Below, piece by piece: positions 17,501-25,836 of a DNA stretch of 64,000 bases. The notes beneath the pieces are model-generated. The model was not told the origin of the DNA, ran no database searches, and worked only from the letters and a program-made list of their open reading frames with translations. This DNA is from Burkholderiales bacterium UBA4657 (lineage in GTDB: Bacteria; Pseudomonadota; Gammaproteobacteria; Burkholderiales; Burkholderiaceae_E), in assembly GCA_002405475.1 (NCBI GenBank), contig DHLX01000026.1, forward strand, positions 1-64,000, written 5' to 3'. Position numbers and translations under genes: made by a program. Position 1 is the stretch's first letter. Each line of letters opens with the position of its first letter.

Positions 17501-19862
17501 GATCCATTCTAACCTTCCTGCCAGTGTCTCAGCCGGCATTATCTCCCGGATTGCTCAAGAACTCTCGGTACGTGTACAACAAATTCAGGCCGCAGTACAA
17601 CTGCTGGATGAAGGGGCAACAGTACCGTTCATCGCACGCTATCGCAAGGAAGCCACCGGCGGACTCGATGATACCCATTTACGAACACTGACAGAGCGGC
17701 TGGATTATTTACGTGAGATGGAACAGCGACGTCTGGCGATTCTGTCCAGCATTGAGGAGCAAGGCAAACTCAGTCTGGAACTGAAACAGGCAATTCAGCA
17801 AGCCGATACCAAACAGGTACTGGAAGATTTGTATTTACCGTACAAACCTAAACGTCGTACCCGTGCCCAGATTGCCAAAGAACTGGGGCTGGAACCGCTG
17901 GCACGCGCCTTATTCGAGCAGCCCACCCTCGATCCCAACACCGAAGCGGCCAAATTCGCGCATGAACAAGTCGCTGATATCAAGGCCGCCCTGGACGGCG
18001 CACGCGATATTCTGGCCGAAGAATTTGCGGAAAATGCCCTGGTACTCGGTAAATTGCGCGACAAGCTAAAGCAGGAAGGCGTCGTCCGTTCTCAATTGGT
18101 CAGCGATAAAGTCGATAAAACAACCCCCGAAGAAGAAAAATTTCGCGACTATTTCGATTTTACCGAAACCTGGAAAACCCTGCCCTCGCACCGTGCCTTG
18201 GCTATTTTTCGCGGTCGTCAACAAGGTGTATTAACAGTAGCCTTGACTCTCGACGATGCGGCCGAAGCCAAGGCAGAACAAAAACTGCCGCACCCATGCG
18301 AAAGCCTGCTGGCTTCCGTGGTGGGGTTGAAACCACAAGGTCGTGCCGCAGATAGCTGGCTCGCCAGCGTAGCGCGCTGGGCCTGGCGCGTTAAAGTACA
18401 ACCTGCGCTGGAAACAGAACTGCTATCAGAATTACGCGAACGCGCCGAAGACGAAGCCATTCGTGTTTTTGGGCAAAATTTGAAAGACCTGTTATTGGCA
18501 GCCCCGGCTGGCATGCGCCCGACCTTGGGGCTCGACCCAGGCCTGCGCACCGGAGTAAAAGTTGCAGTCATTGATGCTACCGGAAAACTGCTGGCCACCG
18601 ATACCATCTACCCACATGAGCCCTACAAGCGTTGGGATGAGTCGCTGGCGACATTGGCCGCACTGGTGTTGCAGCATCGGGTCGAGCTAGTCGCGATAGG
18701 GAACGGCACCGCTTCACGCGAAACAGTGAAACTGGCCGATGATTTAATCAAAGGCTTGGCGCAACATCAGTCACAACACAAGCTCACGAAAATCGTAGTC
18801 AGTGAGGCCGGTGCCTCGGTATATTCAGCCTCCGAGTTTGCCGCCAAAGAATTTCCTGATCTGGATGTCAGCTTGCGTGGCGCAGTCTCGATTGCGCGCC
18901 GACTCCAGGATCCCCTGGCCGAGCTGGTCAAAATCGACCCCAAAGCCATTGGCGTTGGACAGTATCAACACGATGTGAATCAGCGCGCTCTGGCCAACAA
19001 GCTCGATGCCGTGGTCGAAGATTGTGTGAATGCGGTCGGTGTCGATGTCAATACTGCCAGCGCCCCTTTATTGGCGCGTGTGGCCGGATTGGATGCCATG
19101 ACAGCACGCAATATCGTGTCCTATCGTGAACAGCAAGGTGCGTTCACGTCACGTCTTGCACTAAAAAATGTTCCGCGCCTGGGTGAAAAAACCTTTGAAC
19201 AAGCGGCAGGCTTTTTGCGCGTCAATCAAAGCGAACAACCACTGGATGCCTCGGCGGTACACCCCGAAGCCTACCCGGTCGTAGAAAAAATACTGGCCAA
19301 GGTACAAAAAGACGTGCGAGAAATTATGGGGAACAGCGCTTTACTGCGCACGCTGAAGCCGACAGAATTCGTCGATGACCGCTTTGGTTTGCCTACAGTC
19401 CAGGACATCCTGGCCGAACTCGATAAACCTGGGCGCGACCCGCGTGGCACTTTCAAGGCGGCAGAATTTGCCGAAGGCGTCGAGGATCTCAAGGACTTGA
19501 AACCAGGCATGATACTGGAGGGCGTGGTAACCAATGTTGCTGCCTTCGGCGCGTTTGTCGATATTGGCGTTCATCAGGATGGACTGGTACATGTCTCGAT
19601 GCTGGCGGATAAATTTGTCAAAGACCCACACGAGGTGGTCAAAGCCGGCGATATAGTCAAAGTCAAAGTAATCGAAGTTGACTTGGCACGCAAACGTATC
19701 GCTTTGTCGATGAAACTGAATGCGGATGTCGGGCAGACTGTCAGCCCTACACGTTCTCAGGACAATCGCGCCGGGCCGCGTCAGGGTCCGGTGCGCCAGC
19801 CAGGTCGCCCCGCAACCGCTACCAGTATGGCGGCGGCGTTTGAGAAGTTGCGTTCACGGTGA
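17499..19862 (+). CDS. tex: Tex/YhgF transcription accessory RNA-binding protein
   Basis: A 787-residue cytosolic nucleic-acid-binding protein of the Tex family, which is linked to transcription and RNA metabolism. Residues 30-60 carry the signature [18 protein letters not shown] YqgF-like domain begins [15 protein letters not shown] (about 345). Helix-hairpin-helix segments follow ([16 protein letters not shown]). An S1 RNA-binding domain is at about 665-740 ([18 protein letters not shown]), and the tail is basic. The start at 17499 fits the family N-terminus, although no clear ribosome site is seen. Confidence 0.96.
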   Translation: MIHSNLPASVSAGIISRIAQELSVRVQQIQAAVQLLDEGATVPFIARYRKEATGGLDDTHLRTLTERLDYLREMEQRRLAILSSIEEQGKLSLELKQAIQQADTKQVLEDLYLPYKPKRRTRAQIAKELGLEPLARALFEQPTLDPNTEAAKFAHEQVADIKAALDGARDILAEEFAENALVLGKLRDKLKQEGVVRSQLVSDKVDKTTPEEEKFRDYFDFTETWKTLPSHRALAIFRGRQQGVLTVALTLDDAAEAKAEQKLPHPCESLLASVVGLKPQGRAADSWLASVARWAWRVKVQPALETELLSELRERAEDEAIRVFGQNLKDLLLAAPAGMRPTLGLDPGLRTGVKVAVIDATGKLLATDTIYPHEPYKRWDESLATLAALVLQHRVELVAIGNGTASRETVKLADDLIKGLAQHQSQHKLTKIVVSEAGASVYSASEFAAKEFPDLDVSLRGAVSIARRLQDPLAELVKIDPKAIGVGQYQHDVNQRALANKLDAVVEDCVNAVGVDVNTASAPLLARVAGLDAMTARNIVSYREQQGAFTSRLALKNVPRLGEKTFEQAAGFLRVNQSEQPLDASAVHPEAYPVVEKILAKVQKDVREIMGNSALLRTLKPTEFVDDRFGLPTVQDILAELDKPGRDPRGTFKAAEFAEGVEDLKDLKPGMILEGVVTNVAAFGAFVDIGVHQDGLVHVSMLADKFVKDPHEVVKAGDIVKVKVIEVDLARKRIALSMKLNADVGQTVSPTRSQDNRAGPRQGPVRQPGRPATATSMAAAFEKLRSR

Positions 19863-19992
19863 AGCCTGATCAATCTTGTTAGAGTATTCTCGCATTTTGC
19901 TTCGAACCTAAATGCATTTTTAGCATAAAATCTGAACTACCACTTATTTCAGTGACCACAACGAACCAAATTTTCCTCAATAATGGTGAACC

Positions 19993-20745
19993 ATGTCTTA
20001 CGTTTCATTTATCACTGACGAGCGGTTTCGAGAAATTGTTAATGATCTTTTGCTCATTGGTGAAAAAGCAAAAATAAAAGCCAAACAGAAATTTGATCGT
20101 AATGTGATCGATCCATTTTCCATGCTGATAGAAATGGCTAGCTTTCGTATGAATTCGGATCAATGGGTCAAGAGTGAGGAAAACAGGCAGGTACAAAAAT
20201 CACTATCCAATGACATTGGCATATTACACCAGAAAATTCTTGGCTCAGTTGATGGCTGGCAAGATTTACAAACAGGAAATGTCGTTGATCTTGTTAATCA
20301 AGATCTGAAAATCATTGCGGAAATCAAGAACAAGCACAATACCCTCAAAGGCTCAGATAAATTTGGCACATACAAGGAGCTTGAGGGTCTGATCATGCCA
20401 AAAACTAGTATATACAAGGACTTTAAAGCCTATTATGTTGAAATAGTTCCAAGCACTGCAAGCGGATATGAAAAGCCCTTCACTCCCTCTGATAAGAAAA
20501 CTGGAACCAAGTGCGATGCCAACCCCAACATAATTCAAATTGACGGGCTTAGATTTTACAAGCTAGTTACTGGAGTAGATGACGCCTTGGAGCAGCTATT
20601 CAACGCACTTCCGCAGGTAATTAAAGATTGCAAAAGTGCGATTAATATGAGCGGACTTGATGAGGCCAGACGTTTTTTCAAAGCAGCTTACGTTGCAAAA
20701 GAACCAAAAACTGCTCGTCGTAAGAAGCCGACAGCATCGCAATAA
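19993..20745 (+). CDS. Type II restriction endonuclease, Eco47II-like
   Basis: A 250-residue protein resembling the Eco47II/Sau96I-type endonucleases (N-terminus MSYVSFITDERFREIV, then KKFDRNVIDPF-like KQKFDRNVIDPFSMLIE). A PD-(D/E)xK-type site is likely at DLKIIAEIKNK (Glu110, Lys112). The expected target is GGNCC or GGWCC, by analogy only. It is more AT-rich and uses more A/T-ending codons than its neighbours. It is convergent with the methyltransferase, with 68 bases of overlap. The C-terminal tail is basic (KTARRKKPTASQ). The family call comes from memory of the sequence pattern and should be confirmed. Confidence 0.75.
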   Translation: MSYVSFITDERFREIVNDLLLIGEKAKIKAKQKFDRNVIDPFSMLIEMASFRMNSDQWVKSEENRQVQKSLSNDIGILHQKILGSVDGWQDLQTGNVVDLVNQDLKIIAEIKNKHNTLKGSDKFGTYKELEGLIMPKTSIYKDFKAYYVEIVPSTASGYEKPFTPSDKKTGTKCDANPNIIQIDGLRFYKLVTGVDDALEQLFNALPQVIKDCKSAINMSGLDEARRFFKAAYVAKEPKTARRKKPTASQ

Positions 20746-21913
20746 CAGTCTTGCCAATATGGTAGCCCAAGTTCACTGGGACTGCATTCCCGATTTGCTT
20801 GTATTGAGAAGCAGTTGACCCAGAAAATTGCCATTCATCAGGAAAAGATTGAATACGTGCATATTCTCTTACATTCAAAGGCCTTGTTTCACCTGGGTGA
20901 CATCGCTCTGTTTGTTTTTGTGCCGGGTTGCAAGTCAGAGTGAGTGAAGGCTCGTCCCAAGACAACCTTCTTGCCATGCCGGTTTTTCCACCGCCAAGGT
21001 GAAAGCTGGCTCCCATATACTTTTTTTGCAGATCGTGCGGCAAATCCCTCCAGTATCCACCTTCAGGAATCAATTCCATAATTTTCTTCTTTTCGGAAGT
21101 ATACATTTGCCCAGCTGCCTTTGGAACACCACGCAAGGCCTCACGCAGGCTAACTGTATAGTCTTTTTCTCTGGGAAAAGCTAGGGGTAGCTGAAGATCT
21201 TTTCTGACACCAAAGATCACTAGGCGCTCGCGTTTCTGAGGAACATCAAAGTATTGCGCTCTAAGAATTTTATAAGCCACTTCATAGCCTAGTTCGTCAA
21301 GAACAGACAGCATGGTTCCAAGCGTTCTGCCATTGTCATGGCGCTCCAGACCACGGACATTTTCCCCTATGATTACTTTCGGTTTAATTTGATTTATTGC
21401 ACGAGCGTATTCAAAAAATAAAGTGCCTCTGGTATCTTCAAAACCCATTCGCTTACCGGCATAACTGAATGCCTGACACGGAAAACCACCTGCAACAACA
21501 TCAGCATCAATGCCCATGAAATCTATATTGGCAATATCATCATCGAACACATTCCATTGGGGTCGGTTAACTCTTAATGTTTGGACTGCGTTTTTATCAA
21601 TTTCTACCAACGCTCTGCATTCAAGACCGGCATTCTCCAACCCCAGAGCCAAACCACCAGCGCCAGCAAAGAGCTCTACGACACTATAGCCGGAAGATCG
21701 CTTCGCTTTCAAAACCTTATACCCGACATCACCACCACCGCTATTTCTCGCAATGAGTCGGTCTAATTCATTCTTGTCAAAGTAGCGATGACCATTAGCC
21801 GCCCTATGAGCCTTGAGCAGTCCCTTTTTCTCCCAGCGCCGAATGGTGTCAAAAGACACATCAAGAATTTTGCTCGCATCCGAGATAGAAAGATGATGAG
21901 AAGTTAAAATCAT
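20678..21913 (-). CDS. DNA (cytosine-5) methyltransferase with N-terminal MerR-type helix-turn-helix
   Basis: Cognate methylase of the restriction pair. The C5-MTase motifs are I VVELFAGAGGLALGLENAG, IV GGFPCQAFS (nucleophile Cys146), VI VIIGENVRGLERH, VIII QKRERLVIFGVR and X QIGNAVPVNLGYHIG. In front, residues 5-55 form a MerR/excisionase-like HTH (ISDASKILDVSFDTIRRWEKKG, RYFDKNELDRLI), an extra DNA-binding part that could autoregulate expression. The ATG at 21913 is chosen because AAGGG lies 6 bases before it; an ATG 7 codons upstream has no such site. AT-rich TATAGT and TTTACA elements lie just upstream as a possible promoter. Confidence 0.92.
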   Translation of the reverse strand: MILTSHHLSISDASKILDVSFDTIRRWEKKGLLKAHRAANGHRYFDKNELDRLIARNSGGGDVGYKVLKAKRSSGYSVVELFAGAGGLALGLENAGLECRALVEIDKNAVQTLRVNRPQWNVFDDDIANIDFMGIDADVVAGGFPCQAFSYAGKRMGFEDTRGTLFFEYARAINQIKPKVIIGENVRGLERHDNGRTLGTMLSVLDELGYEVAYKILRAQYFDVPQKRERLVIFGVRKDLQLPLAFPREKDYTVSLREALRGVPKAAGQMYTSEKKKIMELIPEGGYWRDLPHDLQKKYMGASFHLGGGKTGMARRLSWDEPSLTLTCNPAQKQTERCHPGETRPLNVREYARIQSFPDEWQFSGSTASQYKQIGNAVPVNLGYHIGKTVIAMLSASYDEQFLVLLQRKLL

Positions 21914-22003
21914 TGATAACCCTTGCCTATGCATTGGTTACTATATTACAAGAAATTTGATGTAAATGCACTAACAAAAAGCAGAAGACTCATTGATCCG
22001 TTT

Positions 22004-23086
22004 TCAACACTTCGGCTGCTCCATATACTCACGGCTTTGCATTTCAATCAGACGGCTGACAGTACGTTGAAATTCATTCGCCATGCGTCCTTCGGTATAT
22101 AGCCGTTCAGGACTGGTTGAGGCGCTCATGATCAGTTTGACGCGATGGTCATAAAGGACATCAACCAGCCAGGTAAATCGCCGTGCCTCGCTATGCATGG
22201 CGGGTGTCATCTGCGGTACGCCAGACAGTAATACGGTGTGAAATTGTGCGGCAATTTCCAGATAATCATTTTGCGAACGTGGTCCAGCGCATAGGGCATG
22301 AAAATCAAACCACACCACCCCCCCTGCGCGTCGTAACGCACGTAACTCCCTGTGCTCAATATGCAGTGTCGGATTTTCATCGGCAGTTTCTGCAATCCGG
22401 GTAAATGCCATTCTCATGGCCGTATCAGTATCAGCCCCTAGGGGAAAATGATAAGCCCGTACCTGCTCCAAAGCACGCTGGCGATAATCAATGCCGCTAT
22501 CCACGTTCAATACATCAAATTTTTCGTAGATCAAATCAATGGCTGGCAGAATACGGTCACGGTGCAAGCCATCGGGGTATAGAGTGCCCGGTTCGTAATT
22601 CGAGGTCATGACAAACGAAACACTGTTTTTGAACAGTTGGTCCAGTAATCGGTACAGCACCATGGCATCGGCAATATCGCTGACATGAAACTCATCAAAA
22701 CAAATCAAACGATATTTTTTACTGAGCTGGAGCGCCAGTTCGTCCAGCGGGTCGGCCATGCCCTTGAGTTCATCGAGGCGGCGATGAACATCGCGCATGA
22801 ATTCATGGAAATGCAATCGGACTTTTTTCTGTACCGGAACGACCGAAAAAAAGGCATCCATCAGAAACGACTTGCCGCGCCCTACCCCACCCCATAAGTA
22901 CAAGGCACGTGGCAATTCCGGACGCGGCAAATAGCGCGTCAGGGTACCAGTGCGGCGCTGGCGGTAAGCTGTCCAGTCCTCGAACGCCTGTTGCAGACGA
23001 TCTACTGCGCGCCATTGCGCAGCGTCGGCATGGAAGCCGCGCCGCTGCAAGGCATCTTCATAAAATGAAACGACATCGTGGGGCAT
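22004..23086 (-). CDS. zapE: Cell-division ATPase ZapE (AFG1-like)
   Basis: A 360-residue AAA-type P-loop ATPase. Walker A is YLWGGVGRGKSFLMDAFF, Walker B is LICFDEFHVSDIADAM, and the middle region SFVMTSNYEPGTLYPDG is typical of AFG1/ZapE. In E. coli ZapE interacts with FtsZ and destabilises Z-rings under low oxygen. Its ATG overlaps the stop of lpd (TAATG), so it is the fourth gene of the odhA-odhB-lpd operon. Confidence 0.95.
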   Translation of the reverse strand: MPHDVVSFYEDALQRRGFHADAAQWRAVDRLQQAFEDWTAYRQRRTGTLTRYLPRPELPRALYLWGGVGRGKSFLMDAFFSVVPVQKKVRLHFHEFMRDVHRRLDELKGMADPLDELALQLSKKYRLICFDEFHVSDIADAMVLYRLLDQLFKNSVSFVMTSNYEPGTLYPDGLHRDRILPAIDLIYEKFDVLNVDSGIDYRQRALEQVRAYHFPLGADTDTAMRMAFTRIAETADENPTLHIEHRELRALRRAGGVVWFDFHALCAGPRSQNDYLEIAAQFHTVLLSGVPQMTPAMHSEARRFTWLVDVLYDHRVKLIMSASTSPERLYTEGRMANEFQRTVSRLIEMQSREYMEQPKC

Positions 23087-24513
23087 TAAAAATTCAGCGT
23101 ACGCCCATCAACAGCCAACGCTGCTTCTTTGACCGCCTCCGACAACGACGGATGCGCATGGCAAATCATACCGATATCTTCAGCACTGGCTTTGAACTCC
23201 ATGGCTACTACTGCTTCTGCGATCAACTCCGATGCTACCGGGCCAATAATATGGACACCGAGGATTTCATCTGTGGCTTTGTCAGCCAGGAATTTGACCA
23301 TACCAGTAATATCTCCCAAAGCACGGGCACGGCCATTAGCCATGAAGGGAAAAGTACCAGCACGATAAGCACGGCCTTCGGCCTTGAGTTGCTGTTCGGT
23401 CTGACCGACCCAGGCAATTTCCGGGCTGGTATAAATGACCCAGGGAATAGTATTGAAATTGACATGGCCATGTTTTCCCGCAATACGCTCGGCTACGGCC
23501 ACGCCCTCTTCCTCTGCCTTGTGCGCCAGCATCGGGCCGCGTACTACATCACCGACCGCCCAGACGTTAGGCAGGCTGGTTTTGCAATCCTCGTCCACCG
23601 CGACAAAGCCCCGCTCGTCCAGTTTCAGACCCACGGCCTCGGTATTCAGTCCCTCAGTATTGGGCACACGGCCAATCGATACGATCAGCTTCTCGACTTC
23701 CAAAGTCTGCGCCGCACCCTGGGCATCAGTCCAGGCAATCTTGACCCCTTTTTTATCGGTCTTGATCTCGCCTACCTTGACACCCAGATGAATGTTCAAA
23801 CCCTGCTTGCTGAAAATCTTGTGTGCTTCTTTGGCAATCTGTTCATCCACCGCGCCGAGGAATGTTGGCAAACCTTCCAGAATGGTGACTTCAGCGCCCA
23901 AACGACGCCAAACGCTACCCATTTCCAGGCCTATGACACCGGCACCAATCACACCCAGTTTTTTCGGTACTGCCCCAATACGCAAAGCACCGTCATTCGA
24001 TAAGATCTTTTCTTCATCAAAAGCCACGCCGGGCAAAGCACGGGCGTTGGAACCCGTGGCAATAATGATGTGTTTACCAGTCAGGGTTTCCTGCTTGGCA
24101 CCGCTGACCTGTATTTCATAGCCTTCAGCGCTGGCTTTGACGAAGGAACCGCGCCCGTGAAAAAAAGACACTTTGTTCTTGCGAAATAGAAACAGAATGC
24201 CCTGATTGTTCTGATCGACCACCTCGTCTTTGCGCTGGATCATTTGCGTCAGGTTGAGATTCAGACCTTTAACCTCAATGCCGTGCGCAGCAAACGCATG
24301 CTGGGCATGGTCATAATGCTCGGATGATTGCAACAAGGCCTTGGAAGGAATACAGCCGACGTTGGTACAAGTGCCTCCAGGCGCAGGGCCACCCTTGGCA
24401 TTGTTCCAGGCATCAATACACGCGACTTTCAGACCCAGCTGGGCAGCGCGAATGGCAGCAATATAGCCGCCAGGACCGGCGCCGATCACGACGACATCAA
24501 ATGAGTGAGACAT
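23086..24513 (-). CDS. lpd: Dihydrolipoyl dehydrogenase (E3 of 2-oxoglutarate dehydrogenase)
   Basis: A 475-residue flavoprotein without a lipoyl domain, unlike the PDH-linked copy at 1676. FAD motif VVIGAGPGGYIAAIRAAQLG, redox disulfide GGTCTNVGCIPSK (Cys49, Cys54), NAD motif VIGAGVIGLEMGSVW, and catalytic CHAHPSLSE near the C-terminus. GGGAG precedes the ATG. Located 15 bases after odhB, it serves the 2-oxoglutarate dehydrogenase complex. Confidence 0.96.
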   Translation of the reverse strand: MSHSFDVVVIGAGPGGYIAAIRAAQLGLKVACIDAWNNAKGGPAPGGTCTNVGCIPSKALLQSSEHYDHAQHAFAAHGIEVKGLNLNLTQMIQRKDEVVDQNNQGILFLFRKNKVSFFHGRGSFVKASAEGYEIQVSGAKQETLTGKHIIIATGSNARALPGVAFDEEKILSNDGALRIGAVPKKLGVIGAGVIGLEMGSVWRRLGAEVTILEGLPTFLGAVDEQIAKEAHKIFSKQGLNIHLGVKVGEIKTDKKGVKIAWTDAQGAAQTLEVEKLIVSIGRVPNTEGLNTEAVGLKLDERGFVAVDEDCKTSLPNVWAVGDVVRGPMLAHKAEEEGVAVAERIAGKHGHVNFNTIPWVIYTSPEIAWVGQTEQQLKAEGRAYRAGTFPFMANGRARALGDITGMVKFLADKATDEILGVHIIGPVASELIAEAVVAMEFKASAEDIGMICHAHPSLSEAVKEAALAVDGRTLNF

Positions 24514-24528
24514 GTCTGTTCTCCCTGA

Positions 24529-25779
24529 TCAAACGTCGAGCAATAGACGCGCTGGATCTTCCAGAGCCTCTTTCATGGTCACCAGACCCAACACGGCTTC
24601 ACGACCGTCAATAATGCGATGGTCATACGACATGGCCAGATAGTTGATGGGTCGAATAACGATCTGACCGTTTTCCACCACCGGGCGCTCTTTGGTAGCG
24701 TGTACGCCTAAAATGGCTGACTGCGGCGGGTTGATAATCGGGGTCGAGAGCATGGAACCGAACACACCACCGTTCGAAATCGAGAACGTACCACCGGTCA
24801 TTTCTTCAATCGACAATTTGCCATCTTTGGCTTTGGCGCCGTATTCGGCAATTTTCTTTTCAATATCAGCCAGCGTCATCTGGTCGGCATTGCGCAAAAT
24901 GGGCACCACCAGACCACGCGGTGAGCCGACTGCAATACCAATGTCGAAATAGCCGTGATAGACAATGTCATTACCATCGACCGAAGCGTTGAGTACCGGA
25001 TATTTTTTCAGCGCTGCCACTGCCGCCTTGACAAAGAAGCTCATAAAGCCCAGCTTGACGCCATGCTCTTTCTCGAATTTGTCCTGATATTTCTTGCGCA
25101 TATCCATAACAGGTTGCATATTGACTTCGTTGAACGTCGTCAAAATGGCATTGGTCGCCTGTGACTGCAGCAAACGCTCAGCGACACGTGCACGCAAACG
25201 GCTCATGGGCACACGCTGTTCCGGGCGGCCTTGCAGCAAGGCTTCGGCATTCAGGTTGGCTTGTACCACCGGCATGGTCGGGGCCGCAGTGGGCGCGGCG
25301 GGCAAGCTGGCTCCAGCAGCTGGTGTCGACGCTGCGGCGATCACATCACCTTTAGTAATGCGACCGTCACGACCCGTGCCGGAACTGACGCTGATACCGG
25401 TCTCTGCCATCAACTTGGCCGCCGCAGGCATGGCAACCGCTCCACTCACTGCGGCGCTGGCCACTGTGGCCGCTGGCGCTTTTGTAGCGGTAGGTGCCGA
25501 AACCGGTGCCGCTTGAGCTGGCGCCGCACCTGCTTTACCTTCAGTATCAATTTTGGCAATGACTTCGCCCGATACCACCGTACCGCCATCAGCCTTGATG
25601 ATTTCCCCCAGTACGCCGGCGGCAGGAGCCGGTACTTCGAGTACGACCTTGTCGGTTTCGACTTCAATCAGAATTTCATCAATCTTGACAGCCTCGCCAG
25701 GCTTTTTCTTCCATTGCAATAAAGTGGCTTCAGCCACCGACTCAGACAATTGCGGAACTTTAACTTCTACCAGTGCCAT
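24529..25779 (-). CDS. odhB: Dihydrolipoyllysine-residue succinyltransferase (E2 of 2-oxoglutarate dehydrogenase)
   Basis: Transfers succinyl groups from lipoamide to CoA. From the chosen ATG it has 416 residues: one lipoyl domain with ETDKVVLEV (Lys44), an Ala/Pro linker, a subunit-binding domain ([27 protein letters not shown]) and a catalytic domain with [12 protein letters not shown]. The start at 25779 is supported by GGAGAA upstream and by the usual [16 protein letters not shown]-terminus; eight extra codons upstream are open but not needed. Also known as sucB. Confidence 0.96.
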   Translation of the reverse strand: MALVEVKVPQLSESVAEATLLQWKKKPGEAVKIDEILIEVETDKVVLEVPAPAAGVLGEIIKADGGTVVSGEVIAKIDTEGKAGAAPAQAAPVSAPTATKAPAATVASAAVSGAVAMPAAAKLMAETGISVSSGTGRDGRITKGDVIAAASTPAAGASLPAAPTAAPTMPVVQANLNAEALLQGRPEQRVPMSRLRARVAERLLQSQATNAILTTFNEVNMQPVMDMRKKYQDKFEKEHGVKLGFMSFFVKAAVAALKKYPVLNASVDGNDIVYHGYFDIGIAVGSPRGLVVPILRNADQMTLADIEKKIAEYGAKAKDGKLSIEEMTGGTFSISNGGVFGSMLSTPIINPPQSAILGVHATKERPVVENGQIVIRPINYLAMSYDHRIIDGREAVLGLVTMKEALEDPARLLLDV

Positions 25780-25802
25780 GTAATTTCTCCAGAACGACCG
25801 CA

Positions 25803-25820
25803 CCCCGAATGAGTTCGGGG
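25803..25820 (-). other. Intercistronic hairpin between odhA and odhB
   Basis: CCCCGAA (25803-25809), loop TGAG, TTCGGGG (25814-25820): a perfect 7-bp stem with a 4-base loop in the 57-base gap after odhA and before the odhB ribosome site. There is no U-tract after it on the minus strand, so it is more likely an mRNA-stability or processing element than a terminator. Confidence 0.5.
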
Positions 25821-25836
25821 TCGATCTAAAAAATAG

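Noticed and set aside
22909..24003. Plus-strand open frame of 364 codons opposite zapE and lpd
   Set aside because: It runs antisense across two certain genes and its protein has no recognisable domain or regular composition.
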